Below, one piece after another: positions 1-12,400 of a stretch of DNA of 47,189 nucleotides. This DNA comes from Phoronis australis (Eukaryota; Phoronida; Phoronidae). The position numbers and the translations under genes were made by a program. Each line of letters begins with the position of its first letter. Within the stretch, counting starts at the first letter, position 1. The DNA lies in contig NMRA01000456.1 in the NCBI GenBank assembly GCA_002633005.1, forward strand, positions 318,631 to 365,819, in the 5' to 3' direction. Below the pieces are notes generated by a model. That model made no database searches and was not told the DNA's origin. It saw only the letters and a list, made by a program, of their open reading frames with translations.

Positions 1-242
1 CGTCTTTGGTGTCACTATGTTTGTTGCTGTCCTTGCTTTTTCAGTCCCATTTTCCAGAGCAGATTCAGTTCAAATGTTGGTGCAAGCCTGGAAACCATTT
101 TCTTTTGTATCCAAGTTTTCCTTCGCTCTGTTGCATCTATCCCCTACTAAGACCATTATTAATAACAAATAAAAAACGAAAGCAATTTTTGTATTTTCAT
201 CTAAAGTTGACATGTCAACGAAATGCTCATTTTCATTTCCAG
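1..242 (+). other. OPLAH intron (left edge of window)
   Basis: Non-coding by inspection. A TTTCATTTCCAG acceptor closes at 242. No upstream OPLAH exon is visible, so the previous exon lies outside the window. Confidence 0.7.
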
Positions 243-413
243 GTACGCAGGTATTCTGTCTGCTTATGGCATGGCCCTGGCTGATGTTGTACACGAGGCC
301 CAAGAGCCATGTGCCAGTGTGTACGAGGAAGGGAGTTTTTGTTACATCGAGGCAAGGATCAAGGTGTTGTCAGAAGAGTGTATCTCCCAACTGGAGTCAC
401 AAGGTTTTGACAG
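243..413 (+). CDS. OPLAH: OPLAH exon A (end of hydantoinase-A domain)
   Basis: Acceptor AG at 241-242 after a T-rich tract; the first base completes a codon begun in the missing upstream exon. Encodes [20 protein letters not shown] and about 37 further residues. It ends in phase 2 inside an Arg codon before GTAGTG. Confidence 0.95.
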
Positions 414-3400
414 GTAGTGTGTACATAACGGTCATTTGTATGTGATGCAGAATTGTTAATCTTTTGATTCTCAAAGCTATGATTAATTTCTGTCCAATTT
501 ATGCACCCATATATATGCGTCCATCCATCGCATCTCCTAAACGCTTTCCTGGCAGGATTTTTATGCGCCCACATATTGCCGTCATCTCTGTCTGGGCGTC
601 AGGTGTCCACAGCTGTATCTCCGAAACCCTTCACAGGATCTTGATTAGATTTCGCAGATGTGTTCTTATGAAACTGACAATGGACGATGACGAATTTCAA
701 ACCTCTCCTACTACCGGTGTGCCCCCTGGTGGCAATTTTAGTTTTTTACGCTTACCTCTGTATCTTCGGAGGTCTTCAACGGATTTTCATAAAATTTGGC
801 AGTTAGTAAAATGATACCATCCTCCTGTTTTTGGACGGATTCGAGGTACTTTGTGCCACCTAGTGGCCATTTTTACTGTTTTCGTGTTGTAACAACAAAT
901 TTCGGACCTCTCTGAATACTGGTGTTCCCCCTAGTGGCAATTTTAATTTTTTACTCTTATCTCTGCAGATTTGGAGGTCCTCAACAAATTTTCATAAAAT
1001 TTGGCAGTTAGGCATCTGTTCGTGAGGTGATGCGATCCTCCCGTTTTTGGACGATTCGAGGTACTTTGCACCACCTATTGGCCATTTTTACTGTTTTTGA
1101 GTTTTTTTGGCGTCTACCTTTCTATCAACGAAACCGCTCTAGGGTTGATTTTGAAAATTGGCATATATACTGTGAAGAAGGCGGCTGACAATGATTTTCC
1201 GATGACTTGGAGTACTATGGCACCTCCTAGTGGTAGTTTTGTTTGTTTTTGCGCCCATGGCTGTATCTCCTAAATGCTTTACAGGATCTTTATTGAATTT
1301 TGCTGGTATGTTTATAATTATGAAGTTGACAACACAGGATGACAACTTTCGGACGGATCGGGCTACCGATGTGCCCCCTAGGGGTAATTTTATTTTTTTA
1401 CGTTTACCTCGAGTCTGTATCTTTAAAGGTCATCTATAGATTTTCATCAAATTGTGCAGTTAGGCATCTATTAGTGAGATGACGCTATCATCCGGTTTTT
1501 GGTAAAATTCGAGGCTCTTTGCACCACCTTGTGGCCATTTTTACTGTTTTCGAGTCTTGTCAACCAAACCACTCTAAGGATGGCTGTGAAAATTAACATA
1601 TGTGTTCCTAATGTGAAGCGGAAATCTGGCGATGATTTTCCGACGACTTTTTCTATTTTGGCGCCTCTTAGTGGCAGTTATGTTTTTTGCTCATAGCCTC
1701 TTAGTGGCAAATTCATTCTTTCGTTTTCCTCTGTTTTCTCAGAGGTTCCTTGACGGATTTTTATGAAAATAGCTTTGATGACACATACAAGTTTTCAGAT
1801 GGATTCGACATATTTTGCGCCATCTAGTTGCCATTTTTGTGTTCCAAATAAACATCCCTAGAGGTACACCATTAGCAGTGCATTCGTGGGCTCATTTCAA
1901 TGCTCTGCGTTGATCTTGTTGAAGAAATTTGTCAGGTGTGTTCCTGTGAACACGGTGATGAATGAGAACATCTTTTGTGCAAACTCAAGATACATGTCAA
2001 TTATTCTGTGCTTGAGTGCATTATGGTTTATACATATGCATGTGCACTTGATGACCCCGAGATATGAACAACAACCTCCAGTAAAAACTCGAGATTTCAA
2101 GTAAGAACTTAAAGACATTTCGTATTCAGATTCAGACTTTTACCTTTAATAATGGGGACATCAGGAGCAATATTGTAAGTGTAAGGCATTTTGTACTCCA
2201 GTATAGAATTATGCCCCTGTATCTTGAGTTCGCACAAAAGTAGAATAGAAAATGACACAAGTAATCTCTAGTTCAATTTTGAGTAAAAAGATTCAACCCT
2301 GAGCCCTCAACCAATTACGGTTTTTTGGCCTAACATTTATTTTTTATCGATTTCTTAACATAGCCCATGAGATTGATGTGTGAATACAATTTGGTTGTTG
2401 GTATAATGCTGTGTACTTCTCTTATTAGGGGGCAGATTTTCACGGAGCCTTTCCTGCACCTACGCTATGACAAGACTGACTGCGCCCTTATGTGTTCAGC
2501 TGAAAACCAACCTCCATCTTCCTCCTCAACTTCTTTCGGAGATTTCCGAGCAGCATTTACTGAGCGTTATGCTACTGAATTTGGTTTTACAATACCTGAT
2601 CGAGCAATATATGTGGATGACATCAGAGTACGAGGTGTTGGGCGAAGTTTAGTTGGAACGGAACAGGAAATAGAGAAGGCAACAGCGCCACCTGTTAGTG
2701 AAAAGGTGCAGATGATGTTTGTTGAAACTGAAACAAAAAAAATCTGTTCAGTGAAGTTTTCTTATTCGTAATCATTGTGATGATGCTGTTGTTTATTATA
2801 TTTCACAAATTATTGGACACAAACATTAAAAAGATTTTTTAATCACCATATCTGTTGCATTTGATAAAAATAGTTGAGTCTTCAAATGTTCAAAGTTCAG
2901 TTTGTTGCAATTTTAGTGCCCATTATGAGGCAGCATGACTGTTTTCTCCTATGTCTGTTTTTGTCTGTAGGTTGTCCAGTGTTTTTTTGACGATGGTTAC
3001 TCTGACACGCATGTGTTCAATTTATCCTCTCTCTTGGCCGGACACACTGTCAGTGGACCAGCTATTATCATTGACAAGAACAGGTCAGTGATGGGACATT
3101 TTATGTTACACGTTATGTCAGTGCTGATATTCATGGTCTTTGTGCTACTTGAAAGTTGCATAAGTGCCAGCCAATTCCTAATTTGTATTTGGCTGTTGAG
3201 TACATTCAAACTGGTGGTAAAGGCAAAGTAACTGTATAATGCATGTAATCAGTACAGCATTGTGTTTGGAGGAGTAATAGGCTGGAAGTTAGCCGCAGAC
3301 TTATAGGCTGAATGCTCCTACCCTGAAGTCATCACTGAAACTGGGCAATGACCAGATATTCTTATGTGGCCGGAATTGACCAAGAAAATAGTTCTAATCA

Positions 3401-6400
3401 AACTAACCGTCCCATATGAACCTCTTACTGAGGATTGTCATGAATTGAAGGTGGCCAAGTATGAAGACTTTTGTCAAATTTTGCGAAATGATGGGTACAC
3501 CGTCAATTTAGTTGCTGTCGAAGTTGGAGCTAGAGGCTTTTCTGACTTTTTCCCACCCCCTGATAACAACCGATTTGTTAGACAGATATGTACTGCAGCT
3601 GAGGTAGTGTCAATGGGGATTTGGTGGAGGAGAAATGAAAAGATTTAGCAGAGTCCCTTCTGTTGGCCAGTCATTTCTCATGTCCCCTGCTAACCAGAGG
3701 CAGACATCCAGTTACTTGGCTAACTGTACAGACTTGGCAATAAAGTTTTACGTAACTTTAGGCCCCATGCAGCGTCATCTTCATAAACCTTTGTTTAGGT
3801 TCACGTTTTGGGTAGAATCCTTTGTTTTGGTGTGTTGCTATGGCAATAAGTTTTTAACCACACAGCATAAAGCTGTGGACTGAGCATATTTCATAGATTG
3901 GTTCATAGAACTCTAGCCCTGGAATGTCTACTTCAATCTCGCACTGTTGAGGTTTCGCTGCGCATGCGTGGAATTTGTTTGCATTCATTTGTTCCAGTGT
4001 TGGTTATTCCTGGTATAATTTACTGTGTCGCTAACACTATTCTCAACTTTGCTGTTTTTCAACTAAATTTCATAAGAGGCATATCATTAGAAAACCCTTT
4101 ATCAGTTCTTGGTGGTGCATAGCAAAAGCAATCAATGCATAATTTAATTCATAAATAACCATAATTTTGCATACCTGACAGGTTTAAAAAATAATGTTTA
4201 TTACCCAAATGCAAAAACTATTAGGGTGTAATAGTATCGTAAGAAAGCAAAAGAACCAGAGAGGCTATATAGATGACTAGTTAAACCAGCAGGGAAATAA
4301 TTTCAATGATTCAAAAGATTTCTGTACTATCAAGACCAAGATTTTAGAATATAGATCCCTCACAGTTGCTTAGAAGAATTTAGTCGGGCACTTAAAATCA
4401 AAATTACACATCTTATATTAATTGAGCATTTGGTGCTGTTTGATTCAGTTCTTCAGTAAACATTCAGGATGCAGTGTTATTTACAAAAATCTGATAACTA
4501 ATTATTCCAAATACCTAATATCCAAAATTTGCAGATAAAAGCTTTCTGATAGATAAAGAAAGAGCAAGCTTCTATTGTGTAAGTTTAAAATGCTCCGTGT
4601 ATAGATCATCACATAGGCTGCAGTGTTGGACTTCCGTAGTTTTTAAATAAACTCATTTCTTCAGAAAGTAAAAATTAGTGATTCTGATACGTGCAGTTTG
4701 TGTAATTGTAAACAAGAAACATTGGAACACATTTTTGCGATTGTTATGTTACTAAAGAAATTGACTCTGGATAACAATATTCACGACAAAGAGACAAATG
4801 AACACCTGTTTCATAGCTGTCAGCATTCAAGAATGAAAAACCGGGACAATTGGATTGGAAAGTGGGACTTCCCGACTATGATTTTTTTACAAAAGTGGTA
4901 TTCAGTTATCTAGCAAGTAATTTAAGCTATCTAGCACTTTTCTGTAACTTATTTTTAAAACATTCCATTTTGTCATATTTGAAACTGTTCAATTCCAGCA
5001 CAATTCTAGTGGAACCTAACTGTACAGCTACTGTTACAAACCAAGGAGATATCCATATAAAGGTTAGTGGAGTGAATGATAAAAGTTGGGTGTTTTTCAC
5101 TTGGGTTTTGCCACTTGTGTCTTGCCATGTGGTCTTGCCACTTGTGTCTTGTCACTCATGTCTTGTCACTTGTGTATTGTCACCTGTGTCTTGCCATGTG
5201 CGTCTTGTCATTTATGTCTTGCCACATGTGTCTTGCCACTTGTGTCTTGTCATTCATGTCTTGTCACTTGTGTCTTGTCACTTGTGTCTTGTCACTTGTG
5301 TCTTGCCATGTGTGTCTTACTGTTATTCTTCACTTATTTCACACACAATATGGCCGACAAGTGAAATTCTGTATTTGCGAAATTTCTCCACAAAAATGAA
5401 GATTAAGAAAATGTTAGTCACTTTATAATTAGCTTACTTTGTTCTGTGTTGATGTCATGAAACAATTTCAAGTTCTCAAGTTTTCATCACTTGCAACAAG
5501 GTAACCAGCTTTAGAAAATTAGAAATATTTTTGTGCAAAATAAGTGGAGAACTATTGTATCATGTGCCTTACCATGTGTGTCTACTGTGCAGCTGTCTGA
5601 CAAAGATTCAGAGTCAGTGGGGTGCCAAGCCAGTGGACAAGGAAGTGCAGCTGATTGTAATCAAAGATGTGACTGATGGAAATTTGCATTTTTATGCACA
5701 CGCATATTTACACGTGTCTGAGCTTGGGAAATGCTGACAGTTCATTAATGCTCCTTAAACATGCACTTGTAACTGGATATAAATGATATTGTTGAGCTTA
5801 TGATCTACCTAAGCTATATCTTGGAATATCATTAATAAAACAGGACTCTGCAACTAATTTCTGACACCCCCTGTGTTTAGTTTGCCTGTGTTATTGTGCC
5901 AGTATGAAACGGTGTCTATTTCCAGCCCAGTACATTTCACCTACTGCGTTACTTCTACAGGTCAGCCGCAGTAGTGTGCATGAGATCACCACTGAACTGG
6001 ATGCCATTCAACTGTCTATCTTTTCACACCGCTTCATGAGTATTGCTGAACAAATGGGAAGGTAGGCTGCACTTACTGCTGAATCACTCCTTTTGTCATT
6101 TTCACTCATTTCATAATAGTTGAGCGCATGCGAAATTGATGAGGTACTGAACAATTCATTTGCTACACTATTCTAATGCCATCATTCAATTTGTTTTGAC
6201 AGTCCTGTCTGAAAGTACCAGCCCTTTGCTTATAATTATTAGGACTGGACAACAGGAATCTTTTCTGACATGCGATTTGTCATTAAAAATAGAAATCAAC
6301 GTCTGAAAAATGGTAAATATTGAAAGTTTGATTACATTGAAGAGTTTATTATTATTACAAAGTAACAACTATGAGACAAGACTAGACTGTGGTCCATGAA

Positions 6401-9400
6401 GCTAGTATCAATTTGTTTCTAATCATTGATGTGATGTCACGTTGGTGGGATGCTTACACTTTTATGTACAAAAACTTTATGTCCCTGTGCTACAAAAGTC
6501 ATTTGCACATTGTAGAGTACTTCAAAGGACGTCTATCTCTACCAATATTAAGGAACGCCTGGACTTCTCTTGTGCTCTGTTTGGCCCTGATGGTGGACTA
6601 GTGTCCAACGCCCCTCACATTCCTGTACACCTGGGAGCCATGCAGGAGACTGTCAGGTACCAGGTGAGTTTAAAGGGGTGAGATATTAGAGGCAAGATCG
6701 ATCCAACATGATATGGGTTTGTCATGTGTTATAATGTCGGCGTATTTCTACTTTTATGGAGATATCTGCGTCATGCAAACATTTTGACGAATACATTTTA
6801 ATTTTTATCATTTATTTACTTAAACCTGGCAAGAATCTTTACATAGATATTGAGAATTGTTTATAACTTAATCTCCTTTTACGAAGCTACATTGCCGGTT
6901 GTGAAGTTTGCATGAACACAGGGAATGACTTGCAGCAGTCCTTGGAACGAACAATTTGTGTTAACCTTGCAAGTGTTTAGTTCACCGTTGTGTGATATTT
7001 GGATTCTCATAACATATGGTTCAAAACTGTTAATTATATGACACTTCTGTCTCAGTTTTATTTGATAAATATTATATCATCTGCAACTCAGGGTTCGATT
7101 CCTGGGTAACTACGATGTTGAACATTGTTGTTATTTAATTATTTTCATGTCGATTGAAATGTTCTAAGATCAATGTGCAATTACTGTTTTTCTCAGCTTT
7201 GTTATCTCTTGTTAAATTGTTGCATTTATAACTGTTTCTTTTACTAGAGAAAATTTTATGGTTAGATTTTTTTGGAATGATGAGTTTTGAAAACCTTTTA
7301 TATGCCTGTACTTTTTTCTATTAGTGGAACAAGTGATTTGACAGGAAAACTCTTTATCTAATTTTTTGCGCATGCTATATTGTGCAATGTGTCTGTAATA
7401 CTGTTGCAGATGAAAGCCCTTGGTGACGATATTCAAGATGGTGATGTCATTCTCAGTAACCACCCCAGTGCAGGTGGCAGTCACCTGCCTGATCTAACTG
7501 TCATCACTCCGGTAAGTGTCAGTCACATTGCCTTAGAACTCTGCCAGCTGACATGTAATTACTTGAAGTTCTAAATATATGTAAATGAAACAACAAAAAT
7601 GGATCACTGAAATTTTTGGATATAATAGCATTCTTTTGTCAACAGAAACAGAACTAAAGTAAAATCAAACACTATATTGACATCTGATATATGGCATAAT
7701 GAACATTATTCATTGTATTTCTGTTTCTGTTGACGAAGGATGTTACTATATCCGAAAATTTCAATGATCCATTTTTGTTGTTTTATTTACGTATATTTAT
7801 TCTACTTTTTGACACATAAGTGTATCCTTTAGAGGATCTGGATCGCCTCTTTTAGTTCTGGATTTATTTTCTACGTTATTAAAGTTCTAAGTAATACAGT
7901 TTTATCAAAATCATCCTGGCGAATGATCAGTTATAATTGTTCAACATTGATACCGTGTGTATCTGTCAGCCATTGGGCTTGTACAACTTGAGCAACTTTG
8001 GAAAACCATTAAAGAAATGATTGGAAATTGTTTATGAGATATTTCTGAATAGTTATGTACATAATTTATTGTCTATGAAGCAATAATCCAGTTAGAGATG
8101 AATGAAGAATTTTGTGTTTGCACGAACAAGTTATGATTTGGTTTTATCTATAGTAAGTTCATGTTAAAAGCGGAGAATTTTGCTGGAGCAATCCTGCTGT
8201 TTATTTTTCAGGTGTTTTACAAAAACGAAAAGAGACCTGTGTTCTTTGTAGCTAGCCGTGGTCACCATGCTGACATCGGGGGTATAACTCCTGGCTCTAT
8301 GCCTCCTCATTCCATCTCCATTCATCAAGAGGGCGCTGTATTCATGTCCTTTAAGCTAGTCAAGGGTGGAAAGTTCCAAGAAGATGGTACTTTTTATTGT
8401 CAGTTTCAAGTAAAATTCCTGAGAAGTTCATTAAGTTGAGGAAACGTTAACCTGTTTCATTACACTGAAAATGCCAAAGTTATTCCTGGTATTAGTTGTT
8501 GTATAAGTGCAAATGCGGGTGGGTCCAGTGTACTGGTGCAATTTGATTCGAGTTTCCTTCACATCAGTTGATGGTGCATGTTGTATCAGTAACTTTTTTC
8601 TTGGCACAAGGTGCAGTCTTAAAACAATGTGAGCAAACAGGAAAAATCTTGTTCCCAACATTAGTTTAACGTTAATTGGGTATTAGTATTTTTAAAGAAT
8701 GAGTAATTACAGCTGATTTGACTCTTTGTTGGTTTGCTCTTTTCTGCAATGCATTTGATATATTAGCTTGTCAGGGCTTTTTTATCCAGTAAAACAATAT
8801 ATAATGACTTTAAATTCTGATACAATCACAAGCCTCGGTATTTTGACGAAATTTCCAAGAGGTTTTACCCATGACATAAACCTGAGACTCGTGTAGGATT
8901 CTCTGTATAATGCAGTCTTAATGATTTGTTCTGATCAATCCGTGTTTTCTTCATCCTCCCACAGAGGTCACTGCAGCCTTCATGGAGCCAGCCAACCATC
9001 ATGGCAGCAGCGGCACCAGAAATCTCCACGATAACCTCAGTGATCTCAGGGCCCAGGTAGCAGCCAACCAAAAGGTGGGATTCACTGAGATAAGAGTACA
9101 GACAGCTTTATTTTTCTTTAAGGCCATTGAAATTTTTTGTGTTACTTATTCCTATGAAATTCTTCACTACAACAGTGATATGATTGTTCCACAGAATTCG
9201 TGATGAAGATTAGCTATCACGTGACTTTGTATACGTTTAGCAGGGTGGCCATGATGTTGTGTGGAACTGAGTGTGTGCTAAAAGGCTTTAACTTTGAAAC
9301 AGATGGGTCGATTTTGATGAAATAATTACCAAAATGCTTGTATTTTTGCACTTTTTACAGTGATATCACTTCCGGGATATTTTGAAATTAAATTAAAATT

Positions 9401-12400
9401 TCCCTTAAGTATCCTGCCAATAATGCTCAATTGTTTATTTGTTCCTATTTGTCAGTATTTTGCATTTAATATACCAAGGTTCCTTATCCGCCTATGGCCG
9501 CGCTGATCTGTTTGGCAGTCAGCTTCCACACAACAGTATGGCGTCATGTTAGCAGCATGTTGTCACAGTTATTTGTAGTTGAACGTCCGATCCTTCTCCC
9601 TCCCCCCCTTCCTCCCTCCACCCCCCCTCCCTCCATCTTTCTCTCTGTGCGTGCATGGGTGTATGGATTGTACATGTAGAAAAGAGTTTACCTGACTTAT
9701 TGCATCTATACGCACATATAGACCCATTCAATAAATGTGTTTTTCAAAGAACTTTGATTTTTAACCACATGCTATGCATATAAATACATGAATGCTTGTC
9801 CATCAGCACAGTGTTTTTAATGAGTTGCTGAAGTATAAGAAAATGACTGCATAGGAGCTGCTTAAAGATGATGTTTCTCTATATAAAGGCCATTAAATAG
9901 GATAATTGACTGGGTCAAGAGAGGGAAAGTTTTTTTGTACCTACTTAATGTTAAAGTCTATTTGTTCTTTGTTTGACAGGGCATAAAGCTGGTGTCAGAG
10001 TTGATAGATGAATATGGCCTGGATGTAGTGCAGGCGTACATGAACCACATTCAGGTAAATAGATGAATATGGCCTGGATGTAGTGCAGGCGTACATGAAC
10101 CACATTCAGGTAAATAGATGAATATGGCCAGGATGTAGTGCAGGCGTACATGAACCACATTCAGGTAAATGTTGTCACATGAAAGTATTTCATTATGGAC
10201 CTCATTCAGGTAGATATTATCATAAGGTATCTCATCATGGACCATATTCAGGTATTGTCACAAAGTATCTCATCATGGACTACATTCAGGTAGATATTAT
10301 TACAAACCACATTCATGTAAGTATCTCATTATATTTGCCAGCCTGTATAGACTAGTTAGTCTCTCAACCCACAGTGCTTACTGCATGAGGTTTCCACTAC
10401 TGTAGTTTACCGCAGAGAAGATTGCAACTTAAATCCAAATATACCTCCCATAATATCTTTGACGCCACTTTATGCATATGTAAAAGAATTTCTATGCTTT
10501 GAAAACAATTTAATTTCAATTGCTAGAATCAGCATAACACTAGCAAGTCCACACGTCACTCTGACACCTGTCAATAACTTGCATGTAGCTGCCAATCAAA
10601 GTGATGAGCAGTCCGTCAGTGTCGTCTTGCTGAGTTGCATTGAAATCCTGAACTTTTGTTTTCCTCAGCCACTGTCCTAAAACTGCACAATTTTGTAAAA
10701 ATTCTTTGTTTCTATCAAGTAGGTAAATAATACAAATCTCTGGCTTTAAATTTCACCATTTTATCTTGACTAGACGCATTAGATTGTGTGGACTTGAACC
10801 ATAAAAGCTGCATAGGACTTACAAAAGGTTTTAAGAATAGGGGAAACCTAGTTTTGGTTAACCTTCTTCGGCACTATCTTTTCATGATATTAGTTAAGAA
10901 CTTATAGCCTTGACATAGCATTTACTTGAGAACAATCAAATTACATTGAACATTCTTTAAAGCCGTACATCACATGATCTTATTTAGGTTCATGTTCTGG
11001 GGTTGAACCCATCGTTCTTAGCTACACCAAGTTAACATAAATTCTAATTACATATGGTAACAATGTGCACCAAATGGAGTTCATTCAGTGCTTCCGTGGA
11101 ATGATTTGCTGCTGCTAACTTAATTTAAGCCATTTTGAAGTTTGCAAGTTTGGCTTCCTGCATGGAGAATTTCCTTTTATTCAATCCATATTATTCAATT
11201 TGCGTAGCATATATCTGTAATTAATTGTAGAATGAATAATACGATGAATGTTTTCAGTCATCCAGTTGGGTCATAAGTATAAGAAACAATAAATCTATTA
11301 CTGGACTTACTTAGAATGCATACATTTACTTGTACTAATATTTTACTTAGTATGTTTCTTTATTCCAATCAGCATAATGCAGAGGTTGCTGTTAAAGACA
11401 TGCTCGTGGACATCGCACACAGGACAAAACTAACCACAGGTGGCACCATACTGTCTGCTGAAGATTTTATGGATGATGGGTCACCCATTAGGCTGACTGT
11501 CAGTATCGATGAGTTGAAGGTACTAGTGCTTGTTGCGTGTCATTTCATGTAACCCGTGCATCTCCTCGAAGTCTTATGTGGAAATGATTAAGTTGAGTAA
11601 GCAAGACATGAATAAATTTCAGTAATTTTGTAAGTTTTTGTTTTGCCCTTCTGCTTGTTTACCTGGAGAGGCCAGCTATAGCTGAGAGGATGGTTAAATT
11701 TAGATTTTACTGGCACACTATTGAGTAACGTAGTTGTTGTGGATGGTCATTACAGGTGAACAAGAGTAACGGTCATGTTATTTGCAACATTTTAGCTATG
11801 ATCAGGTGTACAACTTTTGATAAAACAGGCCTAATGTACCTAGTTAGAGCTAGGCAAAAGTCATTCTTATGTCTTCAATACAGTCATGCCATGTCTTTAA
11901 AATACAAGACAGTTTAAAATTCCTATAAAGTTGGTTTAAGAAAGTCTGTTTTGTCTCAAGTGAATAGTTTGTGCTAAAAATATTAATTGGAAATGTTTAT
12001 GATAAGAGAGGTTATAACATTGTTGTCTTACTTAAATTCTTGTGGCTAGTTTGATAACAGTTTGCACACCCTGTATTCGCTGAGACGTTCACAGACAGAT
12101 CATGACCTTGCATTTTTTACTTTTTTGTAAGAACAAACTTGAACAAAACCTTGAACATAGTTCATAATATTCATGAACTGTGGCCTAATTTATATTACTG
12201 GGAAATGACCTCTGAATTGATAAAACAGGTTCCTGGTCGAATGTCAGCTTCAATTTTTAACCTCTTTCTTTGTTTCCCCAGGGCACTGCTGTGTTCGACT
12301 TCTCAGGCTCCGGCCTTCAGGTGCATGGCAACTGGAATGCCCCTAGAGCCATTACGCTGTCAGCTCTTATCTACTGTCTAAGGTGTATGGTGGCACATGA

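Noticed and set aside
4850-5428. 192-codon open frame rich in Cys, Leu, Ser and His, plus two similar frames
   Set aside because: It is produced by the 14-bp minisatellite, which stays open in all frames; only 4999-5062 is real coding sequence.
7085-7115. GGTTCGATTCC box B-like sequence
   Set aside because: No box A at the right distance; treated as chance or a very old SINE scrap.
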